DNA of 64,000 bases from Pseudoalteromonas sp. OOF1S-7 (GTDB taxonomy: Bacteria > Pseudomonadota > Gammaproteobacteria > Enterobacterales > Alteromonadaceae): positions 248,001 to 312,000 of the forward strand of contig NZ_JAKRFZ010000002.1 of NCBI RefSeq assembly GCF_022347765.1, read 5' to 3'. The notes under the pieces are model-generated. The model searched no databases. It worked only from the letters and a program-made list of their open reading frames with translations, and was not told where the DNA came from. Of the stretch, positions 11,301 to 20,417 are shown one piece after another. How positions within the stretch are numbered: the first letter of the stretch is position 1; each line of letters opens with the position of its first letter. Position numbers and translations under genes: made by a program.

Positions 11301-14300
11301 AGGGTGATGCTGTCGCTGTGCTGAGTTAAAACCGGTTGTGCCAGCTTGACATGAGACAAAGTGAGCGGGTCGACCGAATAACACAGCAAGGGATAATCCG
11401 TGCTCAGCTGCGCGATGGCCTGAGCCAGGCGAGCTTTATCCAGATCTCCGCTTAAGCGCAGCACCGCTTGCAGATGATACGCTTTTGCGCCATGTTCAGA
11501 TTTAAGTGCCAGCGCCAGTAATTGCTGCTGTGCTCCCGTTAACGGGAACTGCTCAGGCTGTGCATCAGCCGGGCCTGGCTCGCCAAAGTAACCGGCGGCT
11601 TTTAATGCCAGCACACTGTCTTTAACGGTCTGAATGATGGTATTGACGTCGGCCTCGGTGTGCGCCGCCGAAAGGAAACAATTGCGCCCTTCCCAGATAA
11701 ACACGCCGCGATTAAGCATTTCATAGAAAAACACATCCAGATTCTGGCTAAAACGAAACCGGAATAAAGAAGCAAAATGCTCTATTTGCATAGGAATGCC
11801 CTGCTTTGCAAAAAATGCATTGAGCGTCTGCGCCAGATACTGGGTTTTGTCACTGACCGACTCTTGCAGCTGCGGGCCTTGTTTTTTAATTTCACTCAGC
11901 ACCGCTTTGGCACTGGCCATAACCAGCGGATGCTTACAGAAAGTCCCAGCAAAAAAAGTTGTGTCCGCCTGCGGATAAGAAGCATCGCCATACTGCCAGA
12001 CGCCACCATCAATGCCATCCATAAATTCATGGCTGCCCGCAACCACACCCACAGGCAGGCCGCCACCGACAATCTTGCCATAGGTTGCCATATCCGCCTG
12101 GATCCCCAGCATGGCCTGCACGCCGCCCGGATGGGCTCTGAAACCGGTGATCATCTCATCAAAGATAAGCGCAATACCCAGCTCAGCCGTGAGTGCTCTC
12201 AGCGCCTGCAAAAATGCCCATGGCTGATGCGACGGATGACGGCTTTGCACCGGCTCAACCAGAACCGCAGCAATCTCATTGCCCTGCGCTCTGATGCATT
12301 GCAGTGCAGAGTCTGCGCCATATGCAAGCACCAGGTTGTCACTGATGGCGCCGGCTCTGACGCCGCCACACATAGGCTCAACCCCGTCACCACCCGGTGC
12401 ATTTTGCGCCAGGGTACCGTCATAATGGCCATGATAAGCACCTTCAAACTGCACGATTTTGTTGCGACGGGTTTTATTGCGCGCCAGGCGCACAGCAGTC
12501 ATCACAGCCTCTGTGCCCGAGTTACAAAAGGTCACGCGCTCCAGGGCGGTCAGCTCGCTGATAAGCGAGGCCACTTCACAGGCCTGCGGACTTGCCAGCC
12601 CCAGTTGCAGACCGTCTTCAATTTGTTGCTCCAGCGCCTCAGTGACAAATGCCGGCTTGTGGCCAAACAGATTGACGCCAAAGTCCATGGTGATATCAAT
12701 ATATTCATTACCGTCAATATCCCAGATCCGACTGCCTTCGCAGCGTTTACCAAACACCGGATAAAGCAGCTCTTTGCTGGACAGACGGAACCCGGCCGAC
12801 GCGCGACAATCCGCCAGGTGCGGACGATGCTCAGACACCATGGCTTTTGACAGTGGCGTTTTTGCACAGTAGCGCTCTGTGAGCGATGCCAGATGACGTT
12901 GCACGGACTGGCTGCTGGCAGCGGTGGTTATTTGCTTGTTGCCAAACCCTGGCAATACTCGGGTAGCGTCGCTTTGCGTTGTAGCCTGCGACGTTGGCGT
13001 TGCCTTTGCGGTAACCACTTGCGGCGCGGGCGTTGATGCCAGTGCCACAGCAGAAGTTTGCTGTTCGCCATTTAGGCCTTGCAACATGGCCAGTTGACGG
13101 GCAGCGACCGCTTCAACACTGTGCGCAGCATTGCTGTTGGTCACCATCGCAGCGGCCTGTAACTGCTCACGACAAATCGTGGCAACCAGCTCGGCTGGCG
13201 CGTTAACTGACATTGCTTCCGCTGGTGCTACGCGTATTTGTTCACTGTTATTTGAGTGGCTCGGTGTAACCTGCGCGGGTGTCACTTGATAATCGCTATG
13301 TTCGATGATATAGGCCACCAGCAAGTCAACCGTACTGAGCGCCTCATAAAACTGACGGACACTGAATTCAAGCCCAAACTCTCGCTCATAGGTGCGCACC
13401 GCATTCATGATCATCAGCGAATCAACACCCATTTCCAGCAGCGGTACATGAGTCTGAATATCGGCGACTGGCATAGATAACAAACGCGATAAAGTATTGA
13501 GAACAAAGGCGCGGATAGCTTCTTCGCGAGATCCAGCCGTCTGCTCTGCATTAGTTTGCGCACTCTGTTGCGTGCTTAACTCAGCGGGCAGGTCGGCTAT
13601 CCAGTAGGGGCTGTGGTCAAACGGGTATAAAGGCAAAGGTACTTTGGGCAGGTGCTCACTTGACGTACTCTGCGCCAGGTCCAGCGCTAATCCGAGTTCA
13701 AACAGCCGTCCCTGCGCTGACAATAAACGCGGCAGATCGGCCCCTTTGGCGTACAGTACATGTAAAAACTCGCACTGTTCAGCCGGGCGGTTTTCCTGCA
13801 ATAAACCACATAATACCGGCTTGGGGCCCAGTTCAAGCGCACAATAGGCATCTAACTGAGCCAGCTGTGCCATGCAGGCTTCAAACTGCACCGGCGCGCA
13901 GATCTGCTCAACCCAGTAGCCTGGGTCGCACACCCGCAGCGCCTCTTGCTGGCCGGTCACAGACGAAATATAAGGGATGGTTGGCTGAGCATAAGTGATT
14001 TGTGCGGCCACTTTGGCAAATTCACTGAGCATTGGCTGCATCAGCGGTGAATGAAATGCCCGCGCTGTGTTAATGGCTTTGTGGCGCACATTGGCGCTAT
14101 CCAGCGCCGCGCACAACTTATCCATGGCGCTGTTGTGACCAGAAAATACCACGCCTGACTCACCATGATAAGCCGATACCGAAACCTGCTCGCTCATATC
14201 AGCCACCAGTGCATCGGCCTGCGCGCGGTCGCAACGCGCTGTCACCATGCGGCCATTGTCCGCCAGTGCATTCATCAGCCGGCCACGCTCGCCAATCAGC

Positions 14301-17300
14301 TTAATTGCATCGGCGAGCGAAAACACACCAGCGATACACGCCGCGGCATATTCACCAACGCTGTGACTCACCAGATAATCTGGTTTCAGGCCACGGCCAA
14401 GCCATAACTGCGCCTGAGCGTATTCAATGGCAAACAAACACACCTGGGTCCACTGAGTTTGTGCCAGGTATTGCTCACCCGGGTCGCTGTATAAAACCTC
14501 AAGCAGTCTGGGCCCCAGCGTATCGCCCAGCAACTGGTCGCACTCATCAATGGCATCGCGAAACACATCTTGGGTATCGTATAAGGCTTTGCCCATATCA
14601 GGATATTGTGCACCCTGCCCGGTAAACAAAAACACCAGTGCATGCGCAGGTGCTTGCAGCTCATTTGCACAGTGAACAAGCTGAGTGGGATCATTCAGCG
14701 CGGCAACCAGCGCCTCGCGGGTTTCGCCAACAAAAGCGTGACACGCTTCTTTGTAATGGGGCATACACGCAGTCTGACTAACAAGGGCATCAAACATCGA
14801 TGGCGTTGCTGTGCTCAGCGCATTGGCATAACGGCTGGCAAGCGCTGCCAGTGATTTGGTGGATTTTGCCGACAATGGCAGCACATACCCCGAGTTTACT
14901 GACAAGGTTTTGCTATTCTGATCAGGGTAAGCAGGTGCCTGGGCACAGACCACATGGGCATTGGTGCCGCCGAAGCCGAACGAACTGACCGCCGCCAGCC
15001 TAGGATTATCACCCTGCTCAGGCCAGTCCTGGGCTTGCGTTGCAACCCGTACCGGCAGCTTTTGCCATGGAACATGGGCATTCAGCTGCGCGGTATGTAG
15101 CTGGGCCGGCACCTGGCCTTTATCCAGGCATAATAGTGTCTTAATCAGCCCGGCAAGGCCTGCACCAGACTCAAGGTGACCAATGTTGGCTTTTGCCGAC
15201 CCCAACAGCAAAGGCTGATTGGCCGCACGCCCTTCACCATATACTTTTGCCAGTGCCGACACTTCAATGGGGTCGCCCAGTTCAGTGCCAGTGCCATGAG
15301 TTTCAATATACTGTACATCCGCCGGCGCAACTGCCGCACTGTGCAATGCCGCTCTGATCACCCTTTGCTGTGAAGCGCCGTTGGGAGCGGTGATGCCATT
15401 ACTGCGCCCGTCCTGATTGACCGCACTGCCCTTCAGTACCCCATAAATCGGGTCCCTGTCGGCCATCGCCTGTGCCAACGGTTTTAGTAACACACAGCCA
15501 ACGCCTTCACTGCGCACATAGCCATCGGCAGCACGCGAGAAGGTTTTACAACGGCCATCCTCAGCCAGCATTTGGGCATTTTCGCAGGCATCCGTAACCT
15601 CATTGCTGAGGATAAGGTTCACCCCGCTCACCAGTGCCATGGGCATATCGCCTGCGCGGATCCCGCTCAGGGCATGATGTAAAGCCACCAAAGAAGAAGA
15701 ACAAGCGGTATCGACAGAGAGGCTAGGCCCGGTGAAATTATAGGTATAGGACAAACGGTTTGCCGCAATACTCAGCGCTGTGCCGGTGCCGAGATAGGCA
15801 TTGCCCTGATGCGCCTTATTCGACATATTGAAGTAGTCATTCTGAGAAATCCCCACATACACGCCAACGGGCTGACCGGCCAATTCGGCTGGCATCATCC
15901 CGGCCGACTGAATGGCATGGAAGCTGGTTTCAAGCAACAAGCGGTGTTGCGGATCTATATATCTGGCCTCCGCCGGTGATATCCCAAACAGCCCGGCATC
16001 AAACTGTTCGATGTTGTCCAGATATCCACCCAGTCGAGTCTGGCCCAGCTCAGGGCACAGTGCCTGTCGAACTGCGTCTGGCACACTGATGGCATCGCGT
16101 TTTTCCGCCAATAATTGCCAGTATCCATCGACATCTGAGGCCTGTGGATAGCGACACGCCATACCAATGACAGCCACATCCATGGTACCTGGCAACGTAT
16201 GTGTGGCGGGCTCGTTTCGCTCAACCTCTGGCGCTTCAGATTGCACTGTTGTGTGCTCAGCACAAGGTTGCCCCTGTACTTGCAGGCGTTCGCGTACTGA
16301 CTCAAACTGACACAGATAATGAGCAAGCTGGGCAATCGACGGATGCTCGTAAAGTACCGTGGCTTCAAGCTCAATATCATGCAACTCCATCAACTCGCCG
16401 GAGATCCGCACGGCCTTCATTGAATCCACCCCTAAAGATAGAAAGGTGGCATCCACATCCAGGCTATTTGGCTGACGGTCTACCTCATCCCCCACCACTT
16501 GCTGTAACACCTTAACCAATGTCGCTTCAAGGTCTGAGTAATTAGGATTGCTTATTTCACACGACGGTTGTTCCGGTGCAACCGGAACTTGTGACGCACG
16601 TGAGCGGGCAAGTACATCAAAAGTGTCTGCAAGATAATGACGTTTATTTTCCTGTCGCTGAATTTTACCGCTGGAGGTTTTGAGGATCCTGCCGGGTTTG
16701 ATCAACACCACCTCATGCGGTGTAATGCCATGTTGCTCGGTAATTGCTGAGGTGATCGCCGCAAAAATCTCTTGCTCATTGAGCTTGCGTACGGCGGTGC
16801 GTTTTACCTGCTGAACGATAACCAGGCGCTCTTCACCTTGCTCAGACAAATAAGAAAACGCCGCGCCACCGTTGTTGTCCATAGCGGCATGTGCTTCAAC
16901 CACGGTCAGCTCAATATCCTGAGGGTAATAGTTTTTACCACGGAAAATCATCACGTCTTTGGCACGCCCGGTCACATACAGCTCGTCCTGATAAACAAAG
17001 CCCAAATCGCCGGTACGCAGATAAGGACCGTCATTGTCATCGGCAATGCGGGCCTGAAAAATCTCTTCGGTTTGTTTGGCTTTGCGCCAGTAGCCCTGGG
17101 CAACACTGGCGCCTTTTACCCAGATCTCTCCGGTGTGCCCCTCAGCGCAGCGCTGTCTGGTGTCCGGGTTTACAATCGCTAGCGTATGGCCATGCCAGGT
17201 GCTGCCACACGACACCGCATAATAAGGCTGATTATCTGCAGAGTTGTTATCCGTAGCGTTTTGATCATAAAAGGACTCTGTGTGGATTGAGGCTGGCGTT

Positions 17301-18370
17301 AATAACGAGGCCCTGCCCTGATGCATGTCCTTGCTGTCGAGCTGCAACACGGAAGGGGTTTTCAGCAAGCGCCCGCCTGTGGCAAATAAAGTGGTTTCTG
17401 CCATGCCATAACAGGGAGCGGTGGCCTCCCGGCGAAACCCACAGCGTTTAAATTTCTGATAGAAACGCTCAAGCGTGCTGGCCCGCACCGGCTCGGCGCC
17501 ATTAAGCGCACTTTGCCAGTGCGATAAATCCAGGTTCGCCAGCTCCGCTTCTTTGATGGTGTCAACACACAGGTCGTAGGCAAAGTTGGGGGCACTGGAA
17601 GTGACGGCTTTGGTCTCGCTCAGCAACTTCAGCCAGCGCAGAGGCTTTTGCAAAAATGATGTTGGGTTCATCAATGCGGCAGGCGCACCAATGTAGATAG
17701 GATGCAAAATACCGAAGATCAGCCCCATATCATGGAAATGAGGCAGCCAGCTCACAATGGGCGTATTGCTGCTGTGACCAAAGGCAAGCTTCATCATTTC
17801 TTCGTTATCCATGATGTTGGCATGGCTTACCATCACGCCTTTGGGGCTCCCCGTCGAGCCCGAGGTATATTGCAAAAACGCCAGGTCTTGCGGAGCAATG
17901 CGGATATCCTGCCAGGGCATAGGCTCAACCTGCTCCACCCCCTCGCTGTCGGTGGCAATGATAGACACATTGCTGAGGCTGGCTTCGGCTTCAAATAACG
18001 GTTGGGCGATTTCGTATATTTTGCTACTGGTCAGCGCTCCGGTTGCCCCGGCGTCTTCAATAATACTCCTAAGCCTGTCGGTATTTTGGTTTTTTTTCGG
18101 TGGATAGACAGGCACAGCCACGATGCCGGCGTACAAACAGGCAAAAAAAGCTTCAACAAACTCAAATCCTGAATTGTACAAGAGTAAGGCTCTGTCGCCT
18201 CTGTCGAAGTAAGTCAGCAAACGTGCCGCTATTTTTCTGGATTTTAAGTCGAGCTCTGCGTAGCTCAGGGAAACTGCCGGTTGGTTGTCTTCGAAGAAAT
18301 ACTGATATGCAATGTCATTGCCACGTGTCCGGGCCAATGTCACTAAAGTAGCCACTAAGTCGTTATTCAT
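8378..18370 (-). CDS. Hybrid FAAL-PKS-aminotransferase-NRPS starter enzyme (mycosubtilin/iturin type)
   Basis: This 3330-residue enzyme should load a fatty acid, extend it once and turn it into a beta-amino acyl chain before adding the first amino acid. Approximate domain order: fatty acyl-AMP ligase 1-600 (YTSGSTGSPKG near 173), ACP (GVDSMKA near 655), ketosynthase 735-1150 (DTACSSS, THGTGT and KANIGHLES), acyltransferase 1250-1550 (active site SHSVGE rather than GHSxGE; AFHSPLM fits malonyl), ACP (GVDSLM near 1656), class III PLP aminotransferase 1860-2270 (TYGKIVGGG lysine near 2104), condensation (HHVLYDG), adenylation and carrier (GGNSVLA). There is no ketoreductase, so the beta-keto group is left for transamination. 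The A-domain code reads about DILQWGMIWK, closest to the Gly code DILQLGLIWK. ATG 18370 was chosen; an in-frame TTG lies at 18385, and neither has a well-placed ribosome site. Similarity to MycA/ItuA is from family knowledge; here the AT is in cis. Confidence 0.95.
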   Translation of the reverse strand: MNNDLVATLVTLARTRGNDIAYQYFFEDNQPAVSLSYAELDLKSRKIAARLLTYFDRGDRALLLYNSGFEFVEAFFACLYAGIVAVPVYPPKKNQNTDRLRSIIEDAGATGALTSSKIYEIAQPLFEAEASLSNVSIIATDSEGVEQVEPMPWQDIRIAPQDLAFLQYTSGSTGSPKGVMVSHANIMDNEEMMKLAFGHSSNTPIVSWLPHFHDMGLIFGILHPIYIGAPAALMNPTSFLQKPLRWLKLLSETKAVTSSAPNFAYDLCVDTIKEAELANLDLSHWQSALNGAEPVRASTLERFYQKFKRCGFRREATAPCYGMAETTLFATGGRLLKTPSVLQLDSKDMHQGRASLLTPASIHTESFYDQNATDNNSADNQPYYAVSCGSTWHGHTLAIVNPDTRQRCAEGHTGEIWVKGASVAQGYWRKAKQTEEIFQARIADDNDGPYLRTGDLGFVYQDELYVTGRAKDVMIFRGKNYYPQDIELTVVEAHAAMDNNGGAAFSYLSEQGEERLVIVQQVKRTAVRKLNEQEIFAAITSAITEQHGITPHEVVLIKPGRILKTSSGKIQRQENKRHYLADTFDVLARSRASQVPVAPEQPSCEISNPNYSDLEATLVKVLQQVVGDEVDRQPNSLDVDATFLSLGVDSMKAVRISGELMELHDIELEATVLYEHPSIAQLAHYLCQFESVRERLQVQGQPCAEHTTVQSEAPEVERNEPATHTLPGTMDVAVIGMACRYPQASDVDGYWQLLAEKRDAISVPDAVRQALCPELGQTRLGGYLDNIEQFDAGLFGISPAEARYIDPQHRLLLETSFHAIQSAGMMPAELAGQPVGVYVGISQNDYFNMSNKAHQGNAYLGTGTALSIAANRLSYTYNFTGPSLSVDTACSSSLVALHHALSGIRAGDMPMALVSGVNLILSNEVTDACENAQMLAEDGRCKTFSRAADGYVRSEGVGCVLLKPLAQAMADRDPIYGVLKGSAVNQDGRSNGITAPNGASQQRVIRAALHSAAVAPADVQYIETHGTGTELGDPIEVSALAKVYGEGRAANQPLLLGSAKANIGHLESGAGLAGLIKTLLCLDKGQVPAQLHTAQLNAHVPWQKLPVRVATQAQDWPEQGDNPRLAAVSSFGFGGTNAHVVCAQAPAYPDQNSKTLSVNSGYVLPLSAKSTKSLAALASRYANALSTATPSMFDALVSQTACMPHYKEACHAFVGETREALVAALNDPTQLVHCANELQAPAHALVFLFTGQGAQYPDMGKALYDTQDVFRDAIDECDQLLGDTLGPRLLEVLYSDPGEQYLAQTQWTQVCLFAIEYAQAQLWLGRGLKPDYLVSHSVGEYAAACIAGVFSLADAIKLIGERGRLMNALADNGRMVTARCDRAQADALVADMSEQVSVSAYHGESGVVFSGHNSAMDKLCAALDSANVRHKAINTARAFHSPLMQPMLSEFAKVAAQITYAQPTIPYISSVTGQQEALRVCDPGYWVEQICAPVQFEACMAQLAQLDAYCALELGPKPVLCGLLQENRPAEQCEFLHVLYAKGADLPRLLSAQGRLFELGLALDLAQSTSSEHLPKVPLPLYPFDHSPYWIADLPAELSTQQSAQTNAEQTAGSREEAIRAFVLNTLSRLLSMPVADIQTHVPLLEMGVDSLMIMNAVRTYEREFGLEFSVRQFYEALSTVDLLVAYIIEHSDYQVTPAQVTPSHSNNSEQIRVAPAEAMSVNAPAELVATICREQLQAAAMVTNSNAAHSVEAVAARQLAMLQGLNGEQQTSAVALASTPAPQVVTAKATPTSQATTQSDATRVLPGFGNKQITTAASSQSVQRHLASLTERYCAKTPLSKAMVSEHRPHLADCRASAGFRLSSKELLYPVFGKRCEGSRIWDIDGNEYIDITMDFGVNLFGHKPAFVTEALEQQIEDGLQLGLASPQACEVASLISELTALERVTFCNSGTEAVMTAVRLARNKTRRNKIVQFEGAYHGHYDGTLAQNAPGGDGVEPMCGGVRAGAISDNLVLAYGADSALQCIRAQGNEIAAVLVEPVQSRHPSHQPWAFLQALRALTAELGIALIFDEMITGFRAHPGGVQAMLGIQADMATYGKIVGGGLPVGVVAGSHEFMDGIDGGVWQYGDASYPQADTTFFAGTFCKHPLVMASAKAVLSEIKKQGPQLQESVSDKTQYLAQTLNAFFAKQGIPMQIEHFASLFRFRFSQNLDVFFYEMLNRGVFIWEGRNCFLSAAHTEADVNTIIQTVKDSVLALKAAGYFGEPGPADAQPEQFPLTGAQQQLLALALKSEHGAKAYHLQAVLRLSGDLDKARLAQAIAQLSTDYPLLCYSVDPLTLSHVKLAQPVLTQHSDSITLTELRYRPFEFGAQPLCRFDLLQTDAQEHVLSISAHHVLYDGLSLQQLMLRIASNYSYSSANSQVTPPPVVHFSAYVEGVERYLESADYAQDKAYWLDQLAPCEALALPTRFGADSQESFVVEKRVFKLDTLSEVKALSQSQGCGQFATLLAVYALWLHKLTGQKHIAVGIPVSDRGLLSDGYNPDDLDLHLPGYCTNILPVVVAFSDSVTVGELVKQVQSSLLEAFEHQHLPYSELTHEPVCLPQTLFNLDKVQQLPQFTGLNVSTCTTDTRFGQYQLSCNLLCVDGQWTLELEYLSTRYDSDMMDNYAQALIALFTRVKGAQACADLSLLDEAARAQLLGQAFQSPAQPLLLDALGEQVKLSAQHCALICSEQSLTYEQLQFRVNQLANYLTARGVGRDALVAIALPRRTELLVALLAVLKTGAAFLPLDLSFPQARLQDMLSDSKAAFLLCDALSEAAVAIANTRLDIIDLDARQTEVARCPNTFDAQPITPQQRAYVIYTSGSTGKPKGVEISHGALANLLHTMAKEPGLNQSDCLLSVTTIAFDIALLELFGPLVVGATVLLASEQACSDPNELVALIDQHPVTVMQATPTLWQLLLAARPDCVAGLTIWSGGEPLTPVLAAQLFSQAKALWNMYGPTETTIWSATTQILDPEDITIGKPVANTRLVVLNEHTLANAAVQPVGVWGELWIGGTGLAEGYLARPELTKERFVTYQLEGDGSERLYRTGDRARLLADGRFELDGRLDHQIKLHGHRIELGEIEAQMRKVLGEVDVRVFVKTTAQGQAALCAYAIEQDELAQRWTISALRSALANQLPTYMLPEYLCWLAQWPTTANGKLDRNALMVPSANQGTQTELCAPQSATQEKILACYCELLNTEQLGTRHNFFECGGNSVLAMQLVSRLNQHFAISATVGDIFDNPSTVQLAVRVEELISAGPADQHNGVERLSNIVSGRDISVALDDQSMTEMDL

Positions 18371-19332
18371 GCCATACCCATACAAGGTTTATTGAGTAAG
18401 TTCCTTTGATCAAAACATCTGACTCAATAACCCAAAGGTAAGCGACTAAAGTGGCGTCACCCTTGCTATTAAGTACAACTGTTCGACCCGTAAAATTGGA
18501 AAAAACCAATTAATTACATAAACACAATGACAAAGTATGAGCATCCGGACTGCGATTAATCGCAAAGTCGCAGCACTCTGCCACTGTGGTTTTAAAGGTT
18601 AACTAACCGCTTAAAACCGCAAGCCATGCTAATCAACTACACCTTTACTACCGGAAGAACGCAAACCTTTGATTAGAATAGAAAACAATCAAATCTGCCT
18701 GCATTCAACCAGGTCTAAATTCTCTGATAGAGTTAATCTGGCGGGACGACAACTGAACTAAAAATACCATTCCCTAATGTTGTTTTTCTCTTCTGAACGC
18801 TGTTTTAATAACAGCTACAACGTTTCCTGTTTGACGATTTTCATATCAATGCTATCACAAAGCACTAAAAAATAAAGCAAAAATAAATACAATTTTAACA
18901 AATATGCAACCAAAAAAATCTTAACAACTGACAGATATAGCCAGCAGGCTCCTATTCTGACAGCGATGAGCAGTCTGAAAATAGCGATAGATAGCCACAC
19001 AAGCTATTCGCAAAATCTAACTCAGTAAGCTGCATTGGTAAATTACAGCCGCTTACGTACCCTCACGGGTACATGTTTTGGTCTTAGTTTCCTTGGTTAT
19101 TTACCCAGTGATATCTACAAACTGCTATTTTGCATGAAGTTTAGTCGCTCATATTAAAAACGCACAGATATCTTGAGCCAGGTGTATGACAATCCTTGCA
19201 TAGCACGTAAAAGCCTAATGTCAGACCCATACCTAAATTGAAGACACTGTCAGTGACGAGTTTGCGCCGGATCAAATTGTGTCAGTGTTAAATCACTATA
19301 CTCGTGGCTAACATCTTCCAGGAGAGAATCAT
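18371..19332. other. Long non-coding gap between the lipopeptide operon and adhP
   Basis: These 960 bases separate divergent genes and are richer in A and T than the flanks. They must hold the promoter of the lipopeptide operon (leftward) and that of adhP (rightward). A short inverted repeat GTACCC-TCAC-GGGTAC lies at 19057-19072. A hydrophobic 61-codon frame on the minus strand (18815-19000) has no convincing ribosome site and was not called. Nothing else is recognised, including no regulator gene. Confidence 0.6.
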
Positions 19333-20349
19333 ATGAAAGCCGCGCTCGTCCATGCCTTTAAACAGCCGTTAGAAATACAAACCGTCGACAAACCGACTCT
19401 GACTCCAGGTTCCGTACTGGTCGAAATTGCCGCCTGTGGGGTATGTCATACCGACTTGCATGCTTGCCACGGAGACTGGCCCGTAAAACCTAAGCTGCCG
19501 CTGATCCCCGGACACGAAGGGGTGGGTACTGTGGTCGCTAAAGCACAGGATGTAACCCATCTGGCGCTTGGCGACAGGGTTGGCGTGCCCTGGTTGCACA
19601 GCGCCTGCGGCCATTGTGAGCATTGCCTGAAAGGCGATGAAAACCTCTGTCCGCAACAGCAAAACAGCGGTTACTCGGTCGATGGGGGTTATGCGCAATT
19701 TACCAAAGCTGACGCCAATTATGTGGTTAAAATCCCCGATAATGTGCCTTTTGTTGAAGCAGCACCGCTGTTTTGTGCCGGCGTTACCACTTATAAAGCA
19801 CTCAAAGTGTCTGGTGCAAAACCCGGCGACTGGGTCTCTATTGTCGGCGCAGGCGGTCTGGGCCACCTGGCCATTCAATATGCCAAAGCCATGGGCCTGA
19901 ATGTAGTCGCCGTAGACAGTGGAGAAGAAAAGCTGGCACTGGCACGCGATTTGGGCGCCGACATGGTGGTGGACTACACTCAGCAAGACCCGGCACAAAC
20001 CATACAAACTGAGCTGGGCGGCGTTCAGGCAGTAGTCTGTACGGCCGTATCAAAATCCGCTTTTACTTCTTCCTTTCATAGTGTTAAACGCTGTGGCGTG
20101 TGTGTGCTCGTTGGCCTGCCTCCGGAGGAAATGCCCATTCCCATCTTTGATACTGTACTCAAGGGCGTCAGTGTGGTTGGCAGTATCGTTGGTACACGTC
20201 AGGACCTAATCGAGTGCCTGCAATTTGCCGCACAGGGCAAGGTCAAAGCCATCATTGAGACCAAACCCCTTGAAGCCATCAATGACGTGTTTGAGCAAAT
20301 GCTGAACAGCGAAATTAATGGGCGGATCGTCCTGACGCTGGATGAATAG
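19333..20349 (+). CDS. adhP: Zinc-dependent alcohol dehydrogenase, AdhP type
   Basis: A 338-residue medium-chain dehydrogenase that interconverts primary alcohols and aldehydes with NAD(H) in the cytoplasm. The catalytic zinc site is visible as CGVCHTDLH near residue 36 and GHEGVG near 60. The structural zinc cysteines follow in the segment [15 protein letters not shown]. The nucleotide-binding turn is GAGGLGHLA near 174. Length matches the AdhP family (about 336-342). GGAGAG sits just upstream of ATG 19333. The gene stands alone, divergent from the lipopeptide operon and convergent with the FAS1 lipoprotein gene. A link to lipopeptide synthesis is not supported by the sequence. Confidence 0.93.
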   Translation: MKAALVHAFKQPLEIQTVDKPTLTPGSVLVEIAACGVCHTDLHACHGDWPVKPKLPLIPGHEGVGTVVAKAQDVTHLALGDRVGVPWLHSACGHCEHCLKGDENLCPQQQNSGYSVDGGYAQFTKADANYVVKIPDNVPFVEAAPLFCAGVTTYKALKVSGAKPGDWVSIVGAGGLGHLAIQYAKAMGLNVVAVDSGEEKLALARDLGADMVVDYTQQDPAQTIQTELGGVQAVVCTAVSKSAFTSSFHSVKRCGVCVLVGLPPEEMPIPIFDTVLKGVSVVGSIVGTRQDLIECLQFAAQGKVKAIIETKPLEAINDVFEQMLNSEINGRIVLTLDE

Positions 20350-20353
20350 TGAC

Positions 20354-20386
20354 AAATAAAAAAGGCGCAACCCAGGGAGTTGCGCC
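20354..20386 (-). terminator. Intrinsic terminator of the FAS1 gene
   Basis: GGCGCAAC (20364-20371) pairs with GTTGCGCC (20379-20386) around a seven-base loop. Read on the minus strand the stem is followed by a T-rich run (complement of AAATAAAAAA), so it terminates the leftward FAS1 gene. On the plus strand no T run follows, so it may only weakly stop adhP transcripts. Confidence 0.8.
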
Positions 20387-20417
20387 AAACCTCATAGGAA
20401 AGGAGTAAGGAAGGGAA

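Noticed and set aside
11777..12850. Long plus-strand open frame of 357 codons inside the minus-strand assembly-line gene
   Set aside because: It lies opposite the highly conserved aminotransferase and condensation domains, has no ribosome site and no recognisable protein pattern; it is a shadow of the real gene.
18815..19000. Hydrophobic 61-codon minus-strand frame in the large gap
   Set aside because: The AT-rich sequence gives hydrophobic codons by chance; no ribosome site or neighbour supports it.
19057..19072. GTACCC/GGGTAC inverted repeat as a firm operator
   Set aside because: The stem is only six base pairs and has no second copy in the window, so it was only mentioned within the gap entry.
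19369..20007. Minus-strand open frame of 212 codons opposite adhP
   Set aside because: adhP is complete with motifs and a ribosome site; the reverse frame shows no family features.
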